Positions 1 to 8,100 of a stretch of DNA of 9,422 nt are shown here, piece by piece (positions within the stretch are counted from its first letter, which is position 1; each line of letters opens with the position of its first letter). Made by a program: the position numbers and the translations under genes. Under the pieces are notes generated by a model. That model was not told where the DNA came from, searched no databases, and saw nothing but the letters and a program-made list of their open reading frames with translations. The stretch is from assembly GCA_018399395.1 (NCBI GenBank), contig JAGYOI010000033.1, positions 1-9,422 on the forward strand, given 5' to 3'. The stretch comes from Prolixibacteraceae bacterium. GTDB lineage: Bacteria; Bacteroidota; Bacteroidia; Bacteroidales; Prolixibacteraceae.

Positions 1-3000
1 GGATAAAGAGAATCTATTTCAAAAACAGCGTTGTTTTCTTTTTCATCTTTAATCAGCAAATTAGGGAAAATAATTGAGTCGCTCTTAAACTCAACAGGGT
101 CTTCAAAACTATAAATGGTTTTTAAGTACGACACACCAATAGTTGCTTCTTCGAGTGGGTCGAGCGCCCCGTCAATCATAATATGATTAACATTTCCATG
201 TAATTTTAAATCGCCTTTTACAGCTCCCGTCATTCCGAAAAATGTTGGCGGCATAAAAATATCGAGTACCGAAACGGGGGCCTTTTCTGCTTCAAGGTTA
301 AGATTAAGCCCACCGGTTATTGGATTAATATAACCCGATGCCTCAAATAAAGAAATGTTTTCATCGGTTAAAAACAATTCAGAATAAAGCTCTTCACGGT
401 CGTGATCCCAGCGGCTGGTCATAACCAAATCTCCAATTTTTTCATAATTGTAGCTGAAATTGTTCATGCTCAAATCCATGTCAAGTATAAACTTGTCATA
501 AAAACTTGAAAGTTTCGCCTGGCCGTTTAGCTCACCTGTAAACGATGAGTTACCAAGTAAAGGTTCAAAAAGCTGCAGCCCTACATGATCGATACTTACA
601 TCTAACGATGCGTCCTCGTTCTGGGCCAAACGCCCATCAATTAATATTCGCTCATTTTTGTGGCCTACCTCAACCCCGTCAAAAAGCACAGATGTTGAAT
701 CGATGGTTACGCGGCTATTGTTTACTTGCCAAAGTGAGTCGCCTATATAAATATTCGAGGGTTCAATATCAACTTCAACATGCGGGTATTTTGTTTTTGT
801 TTTTGTAAACGTGGTTGTTGTTTGCACAGATCCACTATAAGTTGTCGGACTATAATTATTCCAAAACAAATTAACCCCGAGCTTATCATTTTCAACATCT
901 GTTCTGACAGTAAAATTAAAAAGATTGAATTTAGGGTTCAGCCAAAATTTGTCGACATTTGTCCTGCTGAAAAATGCATCCTCATCAGCATCTATACGTA
1001 ATGAAATATTTTCGCCCCCCCGCTTCCCAAGTTTTATATATGGTATAAAAGTTTCAAGGGTTACTTCATTATTCAATGGCGCGTACACTCCTTCAATCTC
1101 AATGTTTTCATCAATATCAAACTCAGGATCAATCAGTTTAGTAATTGCGCTTCCATTTTTCAAATTAACATGAAATTGAAAATTATTCGGGTCATCAATA
1201 TTTTTTTTCGTCCGGTTAAGCGACGAAGGCAGGTAACTACTATAAAATTCCTTTAATGAACTTCCAATGGTCATAAAGCTGTACTCGCCTGTTACCTCGG
1301 CATCAACAAGATCGCTACGCAACACCAGCTCTCCATTTTCCCCGGCCGGGGCATTATCCAATAAAATCTCGGCAATATTTACCTCTCCATTTTTATTCTT
1401 AAAGTAAAAATCCCTTAGCACTAAACGGCCTTCGGCATCATCAATGGTATTTCCTTCAAAATTAGCATCTATCTCAACAGCCCCCGATATTTCATCATCA
1501 GCCTCGATCAACTGTAAATTAGTTACATTAACATAGGCTACATCGGCAAAGAATTCGAACACCGGCTTTTCTGGTTGCATATCAAGCTTACCCCGGTAAT
1601 CAAGCTTCAAATTCGGATCGGAAATTGACAGTATACCATTAAACAAATCATTTTTCAGCGATCCGTTTACTAAAATGCTGTCATAGCCATACCCTTTAAA
1701 ATCGATCGAATTGACCAACCCGTCAAACTCAAGGTTGTATTCGGCTTGCCGGTTAACGGTCCCGTCAATCTGGCCTGAAAAAGAAAGCTTATCGAGGTTA
1801 TCATTATCGAAAACGGTACCAATATCCAGGTTCATTGCTTCCAGGTTACCTTCAATTTGCAAATGTTCATTTTTCAATGGTTTAAACGACACGTCGGTTG
1901 TAAATGCCCCCATGTTACTGTACGCTGTACCGTATGCCACAAAATTATCGAGAAAGCCTGTAAAATTTCCTTTATAACGAAAAACCCCAACATTATCGAG
2001 AAAAGATGGTAAGACATCAATTGTTTTCTGGATATTGGTTGGCAAATCAAGATTACGAATTTCGGTAAAGTTTGCAAACGACTCGTTCAAATTAAAAAAG
2101 ATGTAAGTATTTTGAATGTCGGGTAAGCCATTAATGTAGAAATCACCATTTAACCGGGTAAAATCCTCAACCTGGAGCCTAAAATTACGCCCACTCATAT
2201 CGTTAAGGGTTCCCCTAACGTGACCTTCAACCTGTGCCGAAAAATCGCGCTTGTAAAAGCCATCAATCAAAAACGACAAATCGCTAAAACCCACATTGAG
2301 CTTATTCAACATCATATCGAATGAAATGTCAGATACATCATTCGAAACCATATATTCATCAAACATGAAAAGAATAGAATCGGCTTGTAACTCGGAATAT
2401 TCAGTTTTTCCTTTAATCTTGTGTAAACTAAGGGTATTTTGGGCATATTCTACTTCAGATGTGAAATTTTTCATGGTAAGTTTTGAATCGGACACAAATG
2501 AAAGAGCATTAAGATTGGCCGAAAAGGATTCTCCATTTTGATAATGAACACGGTCAACAAAAAAACTAAAATCGCGAAACCTCAAAAACTCAGACACATT
2601 AGGGGGCATAAGCGAATCGTAATATATGAAACGACCGTTATTGAAATCAAAACCACCGGCACTCATATTCCACTCCAATTGGGTTGAGTCTCCTGCAAAA
2701 GAATCAGAAAGAAATGTGAAATTATAAGCCGAACTATCAATTTTTTCAAGATTCAATATATATTCATTTAACTCAAGCTTTCGCACTGCCAGATATTTTT
2801 CAGAAAAGGAAAATGAATCAATGCCTGCAATCAGCTTATCAACATAAAGCAGGGTATCGTTTTTCTGATCGCTAATATACACTTCATCCAGAACCAAACG
2901 GTCGAAAAATGCAAATCCCACCCTGCCAATAGTGAATTCAGCATCTGTTTTTTCTGAGATATTTTGTGTTATATATGAAATAATGGCCGTTTGAACCCAA

Positions 3001-3065
3001 CGGCTTTGGAGTACAAAGTATAAGGTCCCGACCATCAAAATGATAGCCGAAATCATAATCAGCAC
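1..3065 (-). CDS. tamB: TamB-like translocation/assembly module protein (3' end beyond the window)
   Basis: This is a long open frame on the minus strand running off the left edge, giving about 1020 codons; I translated stretches along its whole length and met no stop. The N-terminus has a basic patch (KKTRK) followed by one hydrophobic helix (IVLIMISAIILMVGTLYFVL, near 3000-3065), which suits an inner-membrane anchor. The rest is periplasmic-style beta-strand sequence without cysteine-rich or catalytic motifs, with alternating G/N/D turns such as GRLVLRDFYFKNKNGEVNIA and DGRLAQNEDASLDVSIDHVG. Near the left edge, GDLKLHGNVNHIMIDGAL and SYLKTIYSFEDPVEF resemble the start of the conserved C-terminal TamB domain (DUF490). 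Known family members span the periplasm as a hydrophobic beta groove and work in outer-membrane protein assembly or phospholipid transport; Bacteroidota copies are usually longer than 1400 residues, so several hundred residues are probably missing here. The end given is the first canonical in-frame start (GTG at 3065). ATG at 3056 is possible, and a longer N-terminus from 3086 or 3102 is discussed in the findings. It is divergent from tsaD. An AsmA-family relative is the main alternative. Confidence 0.85.
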   Translation of the reverse strand, partial: MLIMISAIILMVGTLYFVLQSRWVQTAIISYITQNISEKTDAEFTIGRVGFAFFDRLVLDEVYISDQKNDTLLYVDKLIAGIDSFSFSEKYLAVRKLELNEYILNLEKIDSSAYNFTFLSDSFAGDSTQLEWNMSAGGFDFNNGRFIYYDSLMPPNVSEFLRFRDFSFFVDRVHYQNGESFSANLNALSFVSDSKLTMKNFTSEVEYAQNTLSLHKIKGKTEYSELQADSILFMFDEYMVSNDVSDISFDMMLNKLNVGFSDLSFLIDGFYKRDFSAQVEGHVRGTLNDMSGRNFRLQVEDFTRLNGDFYINGLPDIQNTYIFFNLNESFANFTEIRNLDLPTNIQKTIDVLPSFLDNVGVFRYKGNFTGFLDNFVAYGTAYSNMGAFTTDVSFKPLKNEHLQIEGNLEAMNLDIGTVFDNDNLDKLSFSGQIDGTVNRQAEYNLEFDGLVNSIDFKGYGYDSILVNGSLKNDLFNGILSISDPNLKLDYRGKLDMQPEKPVFEFFADVAYVNVTNLQLIEADDEISGAVEIDANFEGNTIDDAEGRLVLRDFYFKNKNGEVNIAEILLDNAPAGENGELVLRSDLVDAEVTGEYSFMTIGSSLKEFYSSYLPSSLNRTKKNIDDPNNFQFHVNLKNGSAITKLIDPEFDIDENIEIEGVYAPLNNEVTLETFIPYIKLGKRGGENISLRIDADEDAFFSRTNVDKFWLNPKFNLFNFTVRTDVENDKLGVNLFWNNYSPTTYSGSVQTTTTFTKTKTKYPHVEVDIEPSNIYIGDSLWQVNNSRVTIDSTSVLFDGVEVGHKNERILIDGRLAQNEDASLDVSIDHVGLQLFEPLLGNSSFTGELNGQAKLSSFYDKFILDMDLSMNNFSYNYEKIGDLVMTSRWDHDREELYSELFLTDENISLFEASGYINPITGGLNLNLEAEKAPVSVLDIFMPPTFFGMTGAVKGDLKLHGNVNHIMIDGALDPLEEATIGVSYLKTIYSFEDPVEFKSDSIIFPNLLIKDEKENNAVFEIDSLY

Positions 3066-3110
3066 TATTTTTCTTGTTTTTTTAATACTTTTGTCCTCCC
3101 ATTTTTATCG

Positions 3111-3130
3111 AATACAAAATAATACAATTT
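3111..3130. repeat. 10-bp imperfect direct repeat between the divergent tamB and tsaD starts
   Basis: AATACAAAAT is followed directly by AATACAATTT, matching at 8 of 10 positions. It sits in the short space between the divergent tamB and tsaD genes, where both promoters must lie unless they overlap coding sequence. It could be part of a promoter or an operator, or simply AT-rich sequence. No clean TAnnTTTG element with a well-spaced -33 TTG was found on either strand here; the nearest matches are TACAATTTG on plus (one base too long) and TTATTTTG on minus (one mismatch). Confidence 0.3.
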
Positions 3131-3179
3131 GTCTCAATTTAAGGAGTACACACGACTTAAAATTGAAGAAAAATGCACT

Positions 3180-4211
3180 ATGTCAAAAAAAAATAAGATA
3201 ATCATATTAGGTATTGAGTCGAGCTGTGACGATACATCGGCTGCTGTTGTTGAAAACGGCATAATCCGCTCAAATATTATTGCAGGCCAAAAAGTGCATG
3301 AAGATTACGGTGGCGTGGTACCGGAACTGGCTTCGCGTGCCCACCAGCAGAACATAGTACCGGTGGTTGACCAGGCCATAAAAAAAGCCGGCATCAAACC
3401 TGCCGATATTAGCGCCATAGCCTTTACGCGTGGCCCCGGCCTGTTGGGCTCGCTTCTGGTTGGCACTTCGTTTGCCAAAGGCTTGTCAATTGCAACCGGT
3501 GCCCCCATGGTTGAAGTAAACCACTTGCAGGGCCATGTACTGGCACATTTTATTAAGAATAACGAAGATGACAACAACCAGCCTGCTTTTCCGCATTTGT
3601 GCCTGCTGGTTTCGGGCGGAAACTCACAGATTATTTTGGTAAAAAACCACCTAGAAATGGAGGTGATTGGACAAACCATTGACGATGCAGCCGGCGAAGC
3701 TTTCGATAAGTGTGCCAAAGTAATGGGGCTGCCCTATCCCGGTGGGCCGCTAATCGACAAACTGGCAAAAAAGGGAAACCCCGATGCCATTGAATTTAAC
3801 AAACCACGCATCCCCGGGCTCGACTATAGTTTTAGCGGGTTAAAAACAAGTTTTTTGTACCACCTGCGCGATAACATTAAAATCAACGAAAATTACATTG
3901 AAGAAAACAAGGCCGACCTGTGTGCTTCGCTTCAAAAAACCATTATCGACATACTATTGGGTAAACTAAAACGTGCCGCTAAAGAAACCGACATTAGCGA
4001 AATCACCGTAGCTGGTGGGGTATCTGCTAATTCGGGGTTAAGGATTGCCTTGCAGGAGGAAGCCACAAAACGAAACTGGAAATTGTTTATCCCCGAGTTT
4101 AAATTTACAACCGATAACGCTGCCATGATTGCCATTACCGGCTACTATAAATTCTTAAACAATGAATTTGCAAGTCACGATATGACGCCTTTTGCAAGGA
4201 TGGTGTTATAA
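3180..4211 (+). CDS. tsaD: tRNA N6-adenosine threonylcarbamoyltransferase TsaD
   Basis: The product transfers the threonylcarbamoyl group from threonylcarbamoyl-AMP to N6 of A37 in tRNAs that read ANN codons, working in the cytoplasm with TsaB and TsaE. At 343 residues it is the normal family length. The ASKHA-fold motifs are all present in order: ESSCDDTSAA (13-22), metal-binding H115 and H119 in NHLQGH, SGG (145-147), GEAFDK with D176, FSGLKTS (218-224), AGGVSANS (278-285) and TTDNAA with the metal-ligand aspartate D312. The ATG at 3180 is chosen because MSKKNKIIILGIESS is the usual family start; the frame stays open upstream to a TTG at 3129, but those 17 extra residues look non-coding. 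The leader is A-rich with no Shine-Dalgarno site. The third motif reads SGGNSQ where many relatives have SGGHTQ. A run of nine A lies just after the start codon (3185-3193). It is convergent with ftsE downstream. tsaB and tsaE are not in this window. Confidence 0.97.
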   Translation: MSKKNKIIILGIESSCDDTSAAVVENGIIRSNIIAGQKVHEDYGGVVPELASRAHQQNIVPVVDQAIKKAGIKPADISAIAFTRGPGLLGSLLVGTSFAKGLSIATGAPMVEVNHLQGHVLAHFIKNNEDDNNQPAFPHLCLLVSGGNSQIILVKNHLEMEVIGQTIDDAAGEAFDKCAKVMGLPYPGGPLIDKLAKKGNPDAIEFNKPRIPGLDYSFSGLKTSFLYHLRDNIKINENYIEENKADLCASLQKTIIDILLGKLKRAAKETDISEITVAGGVSANSGLRIALQEEATKRNWKLFIPEFKFTTDNAAMIAITGYYKFLNNEFASHDMTPFARMVL

Positions 4212-4223
4212 CAACCCTTAATA

Positions 4224-4290
4224 TAACCATATAAGACATAGAAGAAAATATAAGAGGCACTTATATGAACTTATAATCCTCATATGGTTA
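4224..4290. terminator. Long imperfect inverted repeat between convergent tsaD and ftsE, probable bidirectional terminator
   Basis: Two 31-base arms (4224-4254 and 4260-4290) are inverted copies matching at 23 of 31 positions around a 5-base loop, AGGCA. The outermost 9 bp (TAACCATAT with ATATGGTTA) and the innermost 7 bp (ATATAAG with CTTATAT) are perfect. The element begins 12 bp after the tsaD stop and ends 5 bp before the ftsE stop codon, so it fills the convergent gap. Stopping transcription from both sides is the natural role. However, the stem is AT-rich and no clear U-tract follows it, so it is not a textbook intrinsic terminator. A decayed miniature element is the alternative. Confidence 0.5.
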
Positions 4291-4295
4291 AACAA

Positions 4296-5000
4296 TTACA
4301 ACATCTCCCGAAAATCCAATTTTTCATTTTCCGGCTCCTTTACTTTGCCATTTTCACAAACAAGTGTACGAGCCGGAAATTTTTCAATAACCAGTTTATC
4401 GTGGGTGGCCATTAAAACGGTTTTGCCCGAAGCATTTATATCTTTAAAAATATTTAGAATATCAACCGATGTATCATGGTCAAGGTTACCAGTGGGCTCA
4501 TCGGCAAGTATTATCTCAGGGTCGTTAAGCAATGCGCGGGCAATAACAACCCGTTGCTGTTCGCCCCCCGAAAGTTGGTGGGGCATTTTGTTTATCACCG
4601 GCATCATGTCTACCTGTGTAAGTATTTCTTCAATACGGGCCTTCATCGCTTTTTCATCAGTCCAGCCGGTAGCTTTAAGCACAAATTTCAGGTTTTCGAA
4701 AACCGAGCGGTCGGTAAGCAACTTAAAATCCTGAAAAACTACCCCTAACCGGCGCCTTAGCAATGGAATCTCTTTCGATTTTATTTTCAGCAAATCAAAC
4801 CCCACAACTTCAACAACACCATCATATACAGGCATTTCAGCATTTAATATCTTTATCAGGCTCGATTTTCCGCTTCCTACTTTGCCAACAATGTATACAA
4901 ACTCACCATTTTTTATTTCGAAATGAACGTTTGTCAATACAAGTTGATCACGCTGAAAAACATCAACATTTTTGACTACTATTGAAGATTTTGCTTTCAT
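4296..5000 (-). CDS. ftsE: Cell division ATP-binding protein FtsE
   Basis: This is a complete 234-residue ABC ATPase. With the membrane protein FtsX it forms a complex at the division site that, in characterised bacteria, transmits ATP hydrolysis to periplasmic peptidoglycan hydrolase control. Visible parts are Walker A GKVGSGKS (39-46), Q-loop glutamine Q90 in GVVFQDFKLL, ABC signature LSGGEQQR (143-150), Walker B IILADE with catalytic E168, D-loop GNLD (171-174) and switch histidine H200 in MATHD. The stretch IPLLRRRLGVVFQDFKLL and the following SVFENL are typical of FtsE more than of the related LolD or MacB ATPases, which are the main alternatives. There is no transmembrane segment, so it is a separate cytoplasmic subunit. 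No ftsX lies beside it, unlike the ftsEX operons of Proteobacteria. It is divergent from the TPR gene, with a -7 promoter match at 5053-5060 and an AT-rich leader without a Shine-Dalgarno site. Confidence 0.93.
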   Translation of the reverse strand: MKAKSSIVVKNVDVFQRDQLVLTNVHFEIKNGEFVYIVGKVGSGKSSLIKILNAEMPVYDGVVEVVGFDLLKIKSKEIPLLRRRLGVVFQDFKLLTDRSVFENLKFVLKATGWTDEKAMKARIEEILTQVDMMPVINKMPHQLSGGEQQRVVIARALLNDPEIILADEPTGNLDHDTSVDILNIFKDINASGKTVLMATHDKLVIEKFPARTLVCENGKVKEPENEKLDFREML

Positions 5001-5010
5001 TATATATTGA

Positions 5011-5046
5011 ATCTCATGTCTAACATCTAAAATCTAAGAATCTATT
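5011..5046. repeat. Degenerate heptamer tandem repeats in the ftsE leader
   Basis: Reading plus, the units are ATCTCAT, GTCTAAC, ATCTAAA, ATCTAAG, then one extra base and ATCTATT. That is five 7-bp units with the shared core TCTA or TCTC. On the minus strand this reads as repeated TTAGAT/TTAGAC within the untranslated leader, between the probable promoter and the ATG of ftsE. The period of seven is not a codon multiple and the region is non-coding. The role is unknown. Confidence 0.6.
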
Positions 5047-5052
5047 TTAACA

Positions 5053-5060
5053 CAAATCTA
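5053..5060 (-). promoter_or_regulatory. Probable -7 promoter element for ftsE
   Basis: The minus strand reads TAGATTTG, a full match to the Bacteroidota sigma-A -7 consensus TAnnTTTG. It lies about 50 bp upstream of the ftsE ATG. The best upstream TTG (5087-5085) is 24 bp away, slightly further than usual for the -33 element, so only the -7 half is convincing. Confidence 0.45.
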
Positions 5061-5187
5061 ATTTTTTTACCAAAAAAAATACTACAATGACAAAATAAAC
5101 AGTTTATTGTTGAGAACTCATTTTAGAATACCATTTTCAGTTAAAATTAAATAGCTATTTTTACGGTCAAAATCATCGAAAACGATT

Positions 5188-8100
5188 ATGGAAAACAGAA
5201 CACTGGCTTTAAGCTTATTCATTTATATATTAGCGTTAACAACAACCATCAGTGCGCAAACAAACGCCGATAAAGACTCACCTTTAACATACAACAAAGC
5301 CATTGAGCTTTACAATACGTCGAATTATATCGCTGCCGAAAAGGTTTTTTCAGACCTCATTGAAAACACTTCCCCAAACGACCCGTTATTATTCGATCTC
5401 GATTATTACCGCTTAATGTGTATGGTTAAACAAAACAAGCGTATAAGCGAGAGCGAAATTCAATCGTACTTAAACACAACAAACGGCAGCCCCTGGGAGA
5501 ACCAACTATGGTACGAGTTAGCCAAATTACAGTTTTCGAACCGCCGCTACCCTATTGCGGCTCGCAATTTCAAAAAGGTAAATAAAAAGCTATTGCCAAA
5601 ATCTGATCGTGAAGATTTCACTTTTTTCTCGGGCTACAGCAATTTTGAAGCCGGAAACATGAACGAAGCCAAACAAGCATTTTACGAAGTAAAACGAAGC
5701 AACTCTGAATATACCCCGTCTGCCACTTATTATTGGGGCTACATCAACTACCTGGAAGGAAATTACAAAACTGCGCTCGATGAATTCTCAAAACTCAGGG
5801 ATAATCGTGAATTCAGGGGCTTTATTGATTATTACACCGTCCAGATTTATTACCTGATGGAAGATTACAATAAAGTAATTGAAATTGGTGAAGACCTTGT
5901 ACGCGCTGCCCCAAAAGAACAACAAAACGAACTGCACAAAATTGTGGGTGATGCCTTTTACGAAAACAACCGCTTTAACAACGCCATAAAATACCTTGAA
6001 GCATATGAAGGCATTAACGGGAAAAAAGCCCCTGAGGATTATTACAGGCTGGGATTCTGCTATTATAAAACCAAGGATTACAAAAATGCCATCAAAAATT
6101 TTGAAAAAGCAACAGTAAACGATGATTTAATGGCTCAAAATGCGTATTACCATCTGGCTGACTGCTATTTAAAAAACGACAATAAAAACAAAGCCCGGGT
6201 GGCATTTGAGCAAGCTGCCAATTACAGTTTCGACCCAAAAATTGAACAAGATGCCTTGTTTAACTACGCCAAATTAACCTATGAATTATCGTACTCACCT
6301 TTTAACGAAACCATTAAAGCTTTTGATGAATATATCACAAAATATCCCGACTCTGAGCGAAACGACGCAGCCTTTAACTACCTGGTAAAAGTATATATGA
6401 CAACCAAAAACTTTGGAGATGCCATTTCATCCATTGAAAAAATAAAAAACCAGTCGCCATCGGTAAAAGAAGCTTATCAGCGGGTTACTTATTACCGGGG
6501 CCTTGAATTGTTCAACGACGGGCACTATTCACGTGCCTTAGAACATTTCAACAAATCGCTCGAAAATGGTCAGTATAACCGTTCTTACAAAGCACAAGCA
6601 CTATACTGGATAGGCGAAACGCATTTCCGCACATTACAATACGACAAAGCAATAGAATACTTCACAAAATTTCAGCAAACGCCCGGGGCATTTAGTACCG
6701 ATGAATTTGGCAATGCATACTACAATATCGGGTATGCTTATTTTAACCAAAAAGAATACGATCTCGCGCTGGATTGGTTTCGCAAGTACCTGAACCAAAG
6801 CAAGACCGAAAAAGAAATGGAAGCTGATGCATCGAACCGAATTGCCGATTGCTTTTTTTTAAAACGCCAGTTTGCCCCTGCAATCGAATATTATGAAAAA
6901 GCACATCAGCTCAATGCCTATGACCCTGATTATGCTTTGTTCCAGGCGGCAATATGCTATGGGCTTAACGACAATCATAACAAAAAACAGGAACTTCTTG
7001 AAGGCTTAATTGAGCAATTCAAACGTTCATCTTTTGTAGATGATGCATTATATGAACTTGCCCGCACAAACGAACGAAATAACAACATTGACCTGGCCAT
7101 AAACGGTTACAATCGTCTTATCAACGAAGCTCCTCAAAGCAATTTCCTGAAAAAAGCTTATTTACAACTGGGATTGATTTATTACAACCGCGAAAATTTT
7201 AATGCTTCGCTTGAGCATTTCAAAAAAGTAGTTGAAAACTATCCCAACAGCGAAGAAGCCAAAGCCGCATTAACCGGAATAAAAAACAATTACATTGACT
7301 TAAACAATGTTGACGGGTATTTTGCCTATACCAACAATCTCGAAAACCATGTTTCTATTTCGGTGAACGAACAGGATTCGATTTACTACATGGCTGCCGA
7401 AAAAAGTTATATGGAGGGTGATGAAGAAGCTCAAAAACTATTAGAACAATACCTCGATCGTTACCCCGATGGAAGCTTCAAAACGAATGCCTTATTCTAT
7501 TTGGCTGAAACATTATATGACGATGAAAAATACTCAGAATCACTCGGGTATTATAAAGAAGTCAGCAACAAATCGGATAATATTTTCAGTGAGCAGGCCT
7601 TAATAAAAGCAGGCGAATTAACATTTAATGCCGAAGAATACGAAACAGCACTTAAATATTTTACAAGACTCGAAAAACTGGCCGGTACAAAATGGACAAT
7701 ACTGAAAGCACGACTTGGCATTATGCGTTCAAATTTTGCCCTTAAACGACCGGCTGAAACCGTTAAAGCTGCCATCGAACTTTTATCTACCGAGAATATT
7801 ACTGAGCTCATGAAAAGGGAAGCCAACTACAAGCTGGCGAAATCTTATTATTTACTTGATGAAGATAGCGAAGCCCTGAAATATTTCGACACATTGGCAG
7901 AGGATACAAAATCAGTTGAAGGTGCCGAATCAAAATATTTCAAAGCACAAATATTATACAACCAGGGAAAATACGATGAAGCCGAAAATGAAATCATGGA
8001 CTTCATTAGTAAAAGCACCCCGCACCAATATTGGCTGGCAAAATCGTTCATCCTTCTGTCGGATGTATATCGTGCAAAAGATGACATGTTTCAGGCAAAA

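Noticed and set aside
789..805. TTTTTG hexamer repeat within tamB
   Set aside because: There are only about three units; it encodes alternating Thr-Lys in a turn and would not shift the frame if its copy number changed.
545..2541. Several short open frames of 67-88 codons on both strands across the tamB region
   Set aside because: They are out of frame with the long minus-strand tamB frame, which runs continuously through all of them and encodes coherent beta-rich protein.
3129..3179. Upstream TTG start that would add 17 residues to TsaD
   Set aside because: The added residues are unlike the family N-terminus, while ATG 3180 gives the usual length and start; the extension also uses up the short promoter space shared with tamB.
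3305..3718. 137-codon open frame antisense to tsaD
   Set aside because: It lies wholly within a clearly real gene, its product has no recognisable domain, and it follows from the codon bias of tsaD.
4345..4975. Plus-strand open frames antisense to ftsE
   Set aside because: They are shadows of ftsE; the minus-strand frame carries every ABC ATPase motif.
5129..5163. Promoter-like TACCATTTTC and TATTTTTA upstream of the TPR gene
   Set aside because: Neither fits TAnnTTTG fully and no TTG lies at a proper distance; in such AT-rich sequence, near matches are expected by chance.
5171..5190. Small hairpin (ATCG, AAAA loop, CGAT) ending at the start codon of the TPR gene
   Set aside because: A four-base-pair stem with a mismatch beyond it is too weak to claim as a regulatory structure.
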